From: Rubripirellula obstinata | GTDB taxonomy: Bacteria; Planctomycetota; Planctomycetia; Pirellulales; Pirellulaceae | DNA: 64,000 bases | Assembly: GCF_001642955.1 (NCBI RefSeq) | Contig: NZ_LWSK01000021.1 | Span: forward strand, 1-64,000 | Direction of reading: 5' to 3' | Shown here: piece by piece, positions 17,272-25,900 of the stretch | Layout of the letters: each line of letters opens with the position of its first letter | How positions within the stretch are numbered: position 1 is the first letter of the stretch | The notes under the pieces: generated by a model | Seen by the model: only the letters and a program-made list of their open reading frames with translations | Told to the model about the DNA's origin: nothing | Databases searched by the model: none | Translations under genes and position numbers: made by a program

Positions 17272-20200
17272 ATGAATTCCAATTTTTCACGAATCGCATA
17301 TTTGTCTGTGCGACAAGTGTTTGTGTGGGGAAGCATTGGACTGCTGCTTGTCACTGGGCTGCTTGTGACTGGGCTGCTTGTGACTGCGCAGGCCTGGGCA
17401 GAACCGCCGCCGGTCAAATTGCCGTCAGAAAGTCAGTTGCCCGATTCCAGCAATCAAGACATGCGAGGGACAACGCCACTGGAATCTGAACTGCCGCAGA
17501 ACGACCGAAGTAGACCGAGGCCTGCGACATTGGATTTGCCTGCTGAAGGCAAGCTGCCAGTTGATGATCCGTTGGCAGTCCAACGTGGCGCGGACGAGAA
17601 TGTTGACCGTTCGACCGACCACCCACCAATTTTACGGCTGAATCATGCTGGACATCAAGCGATGATTCGGGCTTTGGACGTTTCCGAGGATGGACGGTAT
17701 TGCATCAGCGGCGGCGACGATAAGGCAGCGAGGGTTTGGCAAAAGCAGTCGGAAAAAGGAGGCTGGAAACACTTTCGCACGATCCGTTGGCAAGTGGGAC
17801 GCGGTAACCGTGGTCGCCTCAATTGCATCGCGATGCAAGGAGATCTGGTCGCAATGGCGGGCAATGGGGCGATGGGCGGTAATGGTGAAGTCGCCATTTT
17901 CAATTACAAGAATGGAAACCTTGTAACGGTGCTTGTGGATAACAAGGATGGTCATCGCCAGCCGATCCTAAATCTTGATTGGTGCCCTAGCGTCGATGCC
18001 CGGGCATCACAACTGCTTTCGCAAGACATGGATGGGAGAGTCCTTCTGTGGACAAAAGATGGCAATACAGGTCTTTGGTCCGGCGAAGTGCTGGTTCGAC
18101 CCGACGCGGAAACTCTTGACACAAACACCGCTTCACTGCTTCTGCCCCATCGACGGTTTGCGGCCGCTGGATTCCGAACCTCACAAGAAGTTCTGGTCCC
18201 AGTCTTTGATCGGTTTGAAAAGCAGGATCAATCGAAGCCGCGTGCCATTTGGAAACTCAAACGCATCGATCTAGTTTCAAAGAAAGAACAAAACGTTGCA
18301 GACCTGGAATTCCGTGACTGTGCTCGGCAGATTGAGGCATCGCGAAAAGGAAATCGAGTAGCCGTTTTAGATGCCACTGGGCAAGCACAGGTTTTGGTGT
18401 TCGATGAAAAGGGAGCGTTCACGAAGCGCTTAGCAGTCAATGACGCCCGAACGAGGATTCAAAGTTTGGATCTATGGAACGACGGTTCCAAGCTTGCCGT
18501 CGGCACGCCCATTGCTGCAAGTGTCAATGGTGCCAATGTGGCGAGACAACAGTGGTGGGGAATCAGCGATGAATCACTCACCTTTCTGGCGGAGGCTTAT
18601 CCGCGGTTCCCCGTCGGACCGATGCAGTTTGCCAATGAGCATGAACTGCTTTATTCGGCAGCCCGAAACGATGGAAACATCTACCGTAATATCGATTCGC
18701 CAACCGCAAAGGATCCGGAATTGGCAAAATCGAAAGTAACACTGGATGGAGTTGCGATGCGGGCATCCAGCAATCAACTTCCAGAAGATGTCGCATTCGC
18801 GCCCAGCGAAGATGGCTACAAAATTCGGATTCAATATCCGCCAAAGAAGGGACAGGAATCCAGCGACTTGCTCTTTGATCTGAAAACGATGCGTTTGACT
18901 TCACCGAAACGAGCGAGCGAAATTGGAAAAACGGCTTCCCACGATTGGCTGGCACTCGAAGAATCGATCGACGGGCAAAACGTCTATCGCCTGTACGACC
19001 AGAAAGAACCTCGGGGTGCCACAGTGCTGCGACCTGAATTTCATGGGCGTGGCACTTGTTTGCTTCCGTTTTCGCATACAGATTTTACGGCTGGAAATGA
19101 TGGAAAGACCGAAGTCAGCGGAGTGTTGATTGGGACAGCCGGTCGTAATAACGTCTATCTGTTTCAGCCAAGCCGTTCGGGTCCCGCTCGTTTGATTCGC
19201 CAGTTCCGAGACCATTCTGCAGCGGTACGCACGATCAGCGTTTCGGACGATGCTCGTTACTTAGTGACGTCTGCGGCAGATGGATTGATCTCCATCTGGA
19301 ATTGCGAAGGAGTGTTCGAGAAGTCGGAGATTCAGAATCGATGGGGGGTTGAATTGGCTGTCGAGGATCGGACGTTGGTCGTCAAGAGCATCGATCCAGC
19401 AGGACCGCTTTACTTTCGTGGCGTCCGATTGGGAGACACCATTCGATCGCTTGATTGGACGCTTAACGATGGCGAAGCCGTCTCCGAATCTGAGCCAAGC
19501 AAAATGTTGGAACGACTCAAGGACGTTCCCTTTGACATTCAGATCGTGTTTCGTACCAATCGGCAGGGACGTCCGCTGCCTGATTTCCAAAGCTATCCGG
19601 CTTGGCGACCGCTGGCGACGCTGTTTGTTGATGAAGACCGCGAATGGGCGTTCTGGACGCCAGCGGGTTATTACGATGCTTCCTTTAACGGGCATCAGAG
19701 GTTTGGTTGGCAGTTCAATCGCGGCGTCAATGCGAAGCCCGACTTCTTTCGCGCTGCCCAGTTTCGAGGACGACTCGAACGTCCCGATATTATGCGACGA
19801 TTGCTACGATCAGGTTCACTTTGGGACGCCATGCGTAGCGTCACACAATTTGGTGGATTGCCACCAGGCGATCGGGCGATCGTTTCGCAAACCGATGCCA
19901 GACCGATCGTGAAAATTGTTTCGCCCGTGCCAGGTAGCGGGATTGTCCAGAGGACTCTTACCGTTGTGGCTAGCGTCGATGTTGCAAACGGTGATCGGGT
20001 CGAACAGATACGCGCTTTTGCCTCGAGTGTTCCAGCAATTTCACAACGTTCGGTTCCGCCACCGGATTCCGAAGACGGGGGAACTTGGTTTGAGTTTGAG
20101 TTCAAGTTACCGACCGCTGACGATTTACAGGTTCATGTCGTCGCCGTGACACAGTCCGGTGTGCTAGGTAGTGCTGAAACAGTTTACGATGGTTCAACGA

Positions 20201-21027
20201 TGCCGCCAGCAACTCGACCTCCCAAAATGCATGTCCTGGCAATGGGTGCGGGGGATTACTCGGACTCGCGCATTTCCAAACTGGACTACGCCGCCAATTC
20301 TGCACGTCGATTTACGAACATGCTGCGTCTACGTTGCGGTGATACCTATCAGGTTTCGGCGGAGTCACTCTTGGACCGGAACGCTACGTCACCGTTGTGG
20401 CGAAATTGTGCCGACAGCCTCGTCCAGCGGATCTCAAGCACTGTTGCGCCGGACGACTTGATCGTGATCTATCTCTGCGGACACGGTTGGCGTGACCGCA
20501 GGAACGCGAATTGGTACTTTATTCCGGCCGATGCGGACTACGGACGATTGATGGACGACCAATATTCTGACTGTGTTTCGATCGCCGACCTGACAAGTTT
20601 GACCAAACTACCCTGCCGAAAGTTGGCCGTGATTGATTCTTGCCACAGCGGGGCAATTCAAGCAGATCTTCGTAGTGACGATTTAAAAAGCTTGCTACGT
20701 TTTTTGCAATCGGGATTGGTACTGACCATTACCGCTAGCGAAGGAAGCGAAGAAGCGGCTGAGGTTGAAGAGAAGGAGTTGGGGCGGTTCACATCGCGAT
20801 GGCTCGACGCAATGAGTGGCTCGGCTGACGCAGACGGAGATCAAACCATCACGCTTAAAGAGGTGGTTGCCTACGTCGAACGGGAAGTTGCCAGCGACGC
20901 TCAAAAAGATGGGCTTTCACAGCATCCGACGGCTAGCCCACGGGAATTGATCGAAACACTCCACCTTCCTTTAGTTTCACGCACTCCAACGGTTTCTCAG
21001 ATTCCTTCAGTTTATCGGGAAGACTGA
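17272..21027 (+). CDS. Secreted WD40 / PDZ-like / caspase-fold (peptidase C14-like) protein
   Basis: A 1,251-aa exported protein. A signal peptide contains three LLVTG-type repeats and ends near AQAWA. Residues about 110-650 hold WD-like repeats (DGRYCISGGDDKAARVWQ; DDARYLVTSAADGLISIWN). A PDZ-like segment follows (VVKSIDPAGPLYFRGVRLGD), then an Ig-like stretch (PIVKIVSPVPGSGIV). The C-terminal caspase-like domain has the His/Cys dyad at His1071 (YLCGHGW) and Cys1124 (VIDSCHSGA). Near the end, residues about 1186-1197 (DADGDQTITLKE) form an EF-hand-type calcium loop. Proteolysis outside the cytoplasm is the likely role; the peptide preference is unknown, although caspase-like haemoglobinase folds favour basic or acidic P1 residues. 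It shares a divergent upstream region with the vWA gene. Confidence 0.85.
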   Translation: MNSNFSRIAYLSVRQVFVWGSIGLLLVTGLLVTGLLVTAQAWAEPPPVKLPSESQLPDSSNQDMRGTTPLESELPQNDRSRPRPATLDLPAEGKLPVDDPLAVQRGADENVDRSTDHPPILRLNHAGHQAMIRALDVSEDGRYCISGGDDKAARVWQKQSEKGGWKHFRTIRWQVGRGNRGRLNCIAMQGDLVAMAGNGAMGGNGEVAIFNYKNGNLVTVLVDNKDGHRQPILNLDWCPSVDARASQLLSQDMDGRVLLWTKDGNTGLWSGEVLVRPDAETLDTNTASLLLPHRRFAAAGFRTSQEVLVPVFDRFEKQDQSKPRAIWKLKRIDLVSKKEQNVADLEFRDCARQIEASRKGNRVAVLDATGQAQVLVFDEKGAFTKRLAVNDARTRIQSLDLWNDGSKLAVGTPIAASVNGANVARQQWWGISDESLTFLAEAYPRFPVGPMQFANEHELLYSAARNDGNIYRNIDSPTAKDPELAKSKVTLDGVAMRASSNQLPEDVAFAPSEDGYKIRIQYPPKKGQESSDLLFDLKTMRLTSPKRASEIGKTASHDWLALEESIDGQNVYRLYDQKEPRGATVLRPEFHGRGTCLLPFSHTDFTAGNDGKTEVSGVLIGTAGRNNVYLFQPSRSGPARLIRQFRDHSAAVRTISVSDDARYLVTSAADGLISIWNCEGVFEKSEIQNRWGVELAVEDRTLVVKSIDPAGPLYFRGVRLGDTIRSLDWTLNDGEAVSESEPSKMLERLKDVPFDIQIVFRTNRQGRPLPDFQSYPAWRPLATLFVDEDREWAFWTPAGYYDASFNGHQRFGWQFNRGVNAKPDFFRAAQFRGRLERPDIMRRLLRSGSLWDAMRSVTQFGGLPPGDRAIVSQTDARPIVKIVSPVPGSGIVQRTLTVVASVDVANGDRVEQIRAFASSVPAISQRSVPPPDSEDGGTWFEFEFKLPTADDLQVHVVAVTQSGVLGSAETVYDGSTMPPATRPPKMHVLAMGAGDYSDSRISKLDYAANSARRFTNMLRLRCGDTYQVSAESLLDRNATSPLWRNCADSLVQRISSTVAPDDLIVIYLCGHGWRDRRNANWYFIPADADYGRLMDDQYSDCVSIADLTSLTKLPCRKLAVIDSCHSGAIQADLRSDDLKSLLRFLQSGLVLTITASEGSEEAAEVEEKELGRFTSRWLDAMSGSADADGDQTITLKEVVAYVEREVASDAQKDGLSQHPTASPRELIETLHLPLVSRTPTVSQIPSVYRED
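17344..17388 (+). repeat. Three 15-bp tandem repeats in the signal-peptide region of the caspase-like gene
   Basis: Units at 17344-17358, 17359-17373 and 17374-17388 share CTGCTTGTGACTGGG with one or two changes each. They encode LLVTG, LLVTG and LLVTA in the hydrophobic core of the signal peptide. Gain or loss of one unit would change the hydrophobic length by five residues in frame. Confidence 0.85.
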
Positions 21028-21040
21028 TCCGCTTTTCCGC

Positions 21041-21064
21041 AGTTTGCATCAGGTTTGGCAAACT
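21041..21064 (+). terminator. Small hairpin after the caspase-like gene
   Basis: AGTTTGC (21041-21047) pairs with GCAAACT (21058-21064) over a 10-nt loop, 14 bases past the stop at 21027. There is no T run. It is a weak terminator candidate, and an equally plausible read is chance. Confidence 0.2.
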
Positions 21065-21240
21065 ATGACGGCTGCTTGCCAGGAATCCCCCGCTATTGGT
21101 GCGGATCGGGTTCATTCCCACGACACGTTGTGACGATCGTACTGTTTATACCCAATGCTCAGATCGTTAGACCTGGATGCATGTTGCGGGTTTTACTAAT
21201 CGTCATCCGAGACTGCTTCGCAGACGTATGAGAGGCTTCC

Positions 21241-22917
21241 ATGTTTGCCATTTCCCGTATTGCTTTACTCTTTTGCTTCTGTGTCTGCGCGGCGACATCG
21301 GCAAAGGGCCAGCTATTTGATCCTCCATCGGGCGCACCTTCACCTGGGAATCTACAAGCTCCCGTTCAGTTGAACACCGCCCCTCAGGTGCCAGTCGCCC
21401 CCTTTGATGGTCCCCCCAGCTCGCAGCAACCAAACTTGGGGCCACCTTCGTTGGACCCGTTTGACGCGGACCGTTTTGGGGACGCAAACGCTTTTGGAAA
21501 CCAAGATTTCGACTTTTCCGATTCTGGGGCAACCCGAGAATCCTTTTCTTCGGCACCGACGATCATGGGCGACTCTCCCGGTGGAGTGGTAAAGGGACTT
21601 CGCGGTAGCATCACGCTAAGGCGTCAGATAACCGCGCAGGGTTTCAATCTTTCGGGAACCCCGGGAACACCAGGTGCCGTTGTCGGATTTGATGCTTCAC
21701 CCTTTGGGGGTTCTCCCTCCGATGTCTTTACGACTGGCCTCGGTACTGACGTATCCGGTGACGGCCTTACTAATGTCGATACATTTTCAATCGCAGAACC
21801 GTTGCCCACCTCCGACGCACCGGGGTCATTTGGACCAGGCTTCAATTTCGATGGGGGAACGGCAACCTATGTTGGCAGCGGCGGTGGAACTACCGCCGTC
21901 AATGGCCTCTATACCGATGGCGAAAACTGGTTTCTCGATTATGGCTACACCGCAAACTTGGGCGGAAGCGGAAGCGGAAGCGGAAGCGGAAGCGGAGGCG
22001 GAGGCGGAAGCGGAAGCGGAAGCGGCAACGAGCAGCCTGTACCAGGTCCCGGCATCGCCGTTCGCAGGATCAAAATCGCGGAAAACTACTCGCCCGACGT
22101 CCGCGACCGCCTCTACCTAAACTACAGCTTCTTCAACAATTTCCAGGGCAACCTCGGCGATATCAGTCGAGTCATCATGGGAATGGAACGGGTGCTGTTC
22201 GAGGACTTGGTGTCGATTGAATATCGACTGCCCGTCGCAGGCACATTTGGAAGTACGCAGACACTGGGCGAAGCCGAACGCCGGGCACTGGAGATTGGAA
22301 ATGCCTCCGCTATCCTCAAAACAATCCTGCTTCGTGGTCAGGATTACATCTGGGCAGCAGGGTTGGGTGTTTCTGTACCACTGGCGAGCGACACATCGCT
22401 CCGGGCTTCCAACGACGAAGAAATTCTGCGAGTGGAAAATGAAACCTTTCACATTCAACCTTTCACAGGCCTTCTTTACCGACCATCCGACCAGTGGGCG
22501 GTGCAAGGGCTTTTACAATTCGATTTCGCGGCCGGTGCAGATTCAGTATTCGCAAATATTGGCGGCGGCGTGCTACCAGAAATTGGTCAATTCAGCGACT
22601 CGACGCTAGGGAGTTTAGACATTGCGGCGACTAGAACAATGTTCCAAGGCGATCGTACTGACATACTTCAAGAATGGCTCGTCAATCTCGAGTTGCACTA
22701 CTTGGCAACCATGGAAGAATCCGATTTTGTCATGCGAGACAACATCACTTACGAAAACCTCGCTGACAACTTCAACATCTTGAACCTAACCGTCGGATCT
22801 CACTTCGTTTTCAATAACGACTTAGTGCTGTCACCAGGCATTTCAGTTCCGCTACGTGACGGAACCGACAAACAGTTCGACTACGAAGCATTGGTTCAAT
22901 TGAACTACTTTCGATAG
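21241..22917 (+). CDS. Exported protein, probable outer-membrane beta-barrel with Gly-Ser linker
   Basis: A 558-aa protein with a clear signal peptide (LLFCFCVCAATSAKG). The first 110 mature residues are Pro/Gly/Asp-rich and probably disordered. A Gly-Ser run at about residues 241-262 separates this part from a C-terminal region of alternating hydrophobic strands (RLYLNYSFFNNF, SIEYRLPVAG, YIWAAGLGVSVPLA, DYEALVQLNYFR). The last residue is an aromatic followed by Arg, loosely like the aromatic-ended strands of outer-membrane barrels. No enzyme motif is seen. It sits between the caspase-like gene and a giant surface protein. Localisation is inference; function unknown. Confidence 0.75.
   Translation: MFAISRIALLFCFCVCAATSAKGQLFDPPSGAPSPGNLQAPVQLNTAPQVPVAPFDGPPSSQQPNLGPPSLDPFDADRFGDANAFGNQDFDFSDSGATRESFSSAPTIMGDSPGGVVKGLRGSITLRRQITAQGFNLSGTPGTPGAVVGFDASPFGGSPSDVFTTGLGTDVSGDGLTNVDTFSIAEPLPTSDAPGSFGPGFNFDGGTATYVGSGGGTTAVNGLYTDGENWFLDYGYTANLGGSGSGSGSGSGGGGGSGSGSGNEQPVPGPGIAVRRIKIAENYSPDVRDRLYLNYSFFNNFQGNLGDISRVIMGMERVLFEDLVSIEYRLPVAGTFGSTQTLGEAERRALEIGNASAILKTILLRGQDYIWAAGLGVSVPLASDTSLRASNDEEILRVENETFHIQPFTGLLYRPSDQWAVQGLLQFDFAAGADSVFANIGGGVLPEIGQFSDSTLGSLDIAATRTMFQGDRTDILQEWLVNLELHYLATMEESDFVMRDNITYENLADNFNILNLTVGSHFVFNNDLVLSPGISVPLRDGTDKQFDYEALVQLNYFR
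21961..22026 (+). repeat. Hexanucleotide GGAAGC microsatellite coding for Gly-Ser
   Basis: About eleven near-perfect six-base units (GGAAGC, with two GGAGGC variants) run in frame and code for a Gly-Ser flexible linker in the preceding barrel-like protein. The repeat is prone to slippage; changes of six bases keep the frame. Confidence 0.85.
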
Positions 22918-22950
22918 TCGACAAAGATGAGAAACCAAGTAAATAAACCG

Positions 22951-25900
22951 CTAAAAAAGACCTGAAAGTGCTTCGTCAACAAGGTCTTCTCGCTTTCCAA
23001 GGATTGTTGTTTCGATTTCAGGCACCGCTTGTATCGTCAACACTTCATCGAATTGGTCTGCCCGAGTTCGACTGATGTGATTGATGATCAGCAATGCGTC
23101 GCGAGCTGTTGTAACACCATTGCGATCAACATCCGTTCGGTCACGCAGCGAGGCGGTCTTCGTATCGGCGGCCACCAATTCGCCTTCCGCAGACGTGCTT
23201 TGCCGCTGAATCTGATTCATGACCTGCAACGCGTCTAACGCCGACACCCGCCCGTCCGCCGACACGTCGAGGGTCTGCAGACTGCTGTTACCTGAGAAAA
23301 CAATGTCAACCGATTCGCCGCTGATCTCAGATGCAAGAACTTCAGCAACATCAGTCTTGACAATGGTCAAAGCACTTGGAAGCCGATCAGGCGAACCGAA
23401 CAAGTTCAGTATCACCAGGTCGTCCCGTCCACTGTTGTCGATATCAGCAGCCATGACATCAATCGGCGTCAAAACCGAGATCGTTTGCAATGATGCGAAC
23501 CCCCCGCTGCCATCGCCAAGGAAGATTTCGGCGGCGTTGCCCTGAAGACTGACGGTTGCCAAATCGATGTTTCCATCGCCGTCAAAATCACCTAATTGAA
23601 GGTCCGAAATGTCATTCAGAGAATCAATGGAAGACAACAACAAAAGTTCATTGTCAATTAACTGATGCACATTGACCCCACCACCTCCGCCGGTACTAAA
23701 GACGGCGATCGCGTCCTCGGTTTCATTCAAAGCTCCCACGCTCAAAGCGACGACATCACCGGCCAAGATGGGATTCGATGCAGTAGGACGAAAGGTTCCG
23801 TCTCCATTACCCAGGTGAATGGTCATAGAACCTATATCTGGAGTCCCAGCCAAACCTGAATCGTAGCCAACACTACCGGTAACTAAATCCGCGTTCCCAT
23901 CACCGTTTAGGTCACCTGATGCGATGGCAACCACTTGGCCCAAATCTCCAGCGACAATTACCGGACTGAACCCGTTTGCAGCGAGGTGAACTTGAAGCGT
24001 TGACGAACGAAACGACACGGTCCCGACGTCGAAAACTTGATCACCGTCAAAGTCCTCGATCAAAAGGTCAATCGTTCCGCTACCCGATTGAAAATCAATG
24101 TAGTTCGCGCTTGAACCTTGGCTGACCGAGATGCCACCGGCAATTGAATTGACGACATTATCTTGCGTTTCTAGGACACCAATCGAAGCAACCGCATTGA
24201 TGGTGGTTTGTGTTCCAATGTCACGATGAACAATCATTTGCGGACGTCGGTCTACATCAATCGTTTCTGCGACCGAGTAGTTCCCGTCGAATTCTGCCAG
24301 TCGCAGGATTTTGTCATCGAAGTCCACAGCGACTAAAAGGTCACGTCCCGTCGAAGTAAAATCGCCAGCGGCAACGGATCTTGCCACCAGCCCTAAATCA
24401 ACCGTCGATTGGGTGATGCCGGGCTTCTGAGCAACTGCCTGACAAGAACTTGGGATTGCGGCAGCCAGAACTTCTGATCCGCTAAGTGAGCTGAAGACAT
24501 TAAAACTGCCTGAACTATCAGCCGTGTCGAAAGGCTCATCGGAATCGTGTCGACGATCACCATCGCGATCGACGAAAACGCGGGTTCCAAAGAGCGAGGA
24601 ACCGCTGTCGGAATCACAGGTTACCTGGCCGGTCACTCCGCCTAAAAACTCGATCGCGACGGATGCCTCACTCGTGAATTCACCGTCGGACATGCGATAC
24701 GAGAACGTGTCGTTGAGTTCATTGAAACCCGGGGTAGCGGAATTGGTCGAGACGATCAGCAATTCGTTCTCGATGCGAATGTCCAAGCCGGATTCAGTGG
24801 TCGGGTCCGTCAAAATCAACTGGGCCATCTCAGTTTCGTTAGGCGGGCCAACCGCATCATTCGCCAAAAGATCGGCAATCGAGATCGCGAACGAACCATC
24901 GTCGATGAGCTGACTCGGGGTGAGTGTCAATGAATCATCGATCGCAACGGGTGGGTCGTTGGCGGGTGTGACGTTGACCGTGACGGTTGCCACCTCGCCG
25001 GTGGGAATCCCTTCCGAATCGATGAGCGAAAACTGAAACGTGTTACTACCAAACGCATCAGGCATCGGCGTGAACGTTGCAATGAAGTCTTCGACGACGA
25101 GCGTTAGAAGCTCTGTTGTACCGGTATCCGGGCTGCTAAGAAAATTGTCGCTGGTGAACAGCGTACGAACGTCAATCGACTGTGCCGGCCCGTCTTCGAG
25201 GAGGTCGAGTCGACCATCGGCGACAGTCATGTCGTCGCTAAGAACCAGCATCTCGGCGGAACTCGCGTTGGGATCTTCTTGAAACCCATTCGCGATTCTA
25301 AATAGATCAGAGGGATCGGGACATATTGGTGCTTGACCGATAGGTGCGGCACAAATAACTCCAAACCCTCTGGACGCAAACTCTAGGGTGAAAGACTCGA
25401 CTTCTTCGACTATGTCATCGTCACGGACAATGACCGGAATGATGACCGAGGTTTCACCTGCGGGAATCGTTACTTCAAGGTCGATCGGAAAAATATCCTC
25501 GTCCTCGACCGTGTTAGGGATGTACTCGAGGTTCACGGTTGTGTCTGTTGCCAGCGCATTGTCCAATCGGATGGTGAATTCACCATTCACATCCGGCTCA
25601 CTTGCATTACGTGTTGTTTCGATGGAAAGGGTCGCTGAACCTGCGAGTTCTCCAAAATTGAAATTGGTCGCGGTCTCGTCGGACCCGAACGTAAGATTGC
25701 TAAATCGGTTGTCGTCGACGGAAATGCCGTCGCCTCCTCCGACGCCAATCGTTTCGATCCCGTCGCGGAAATCAACTGGCTGGATCTGCAAGAGGTCGTA
25801 TGAGCCTGCGGGCAAATCCTCGAAAAGGTAGGCACCGTTTTCATCGGTCGTTGCAACGAACGGGACGTCAACACCGATCCCTTGCGGAAATAGATTCAAC

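Noticed and set aside
12515-21027. Anti-phage defence system of kinase and caspase type
   Set aside because: The caspase-like and vWA proteins have signal peptides and would act outside the cytoplasm, and no nuclease, cyclic-oligonucleotide synthase or gasdermin-like gene accompanies them.
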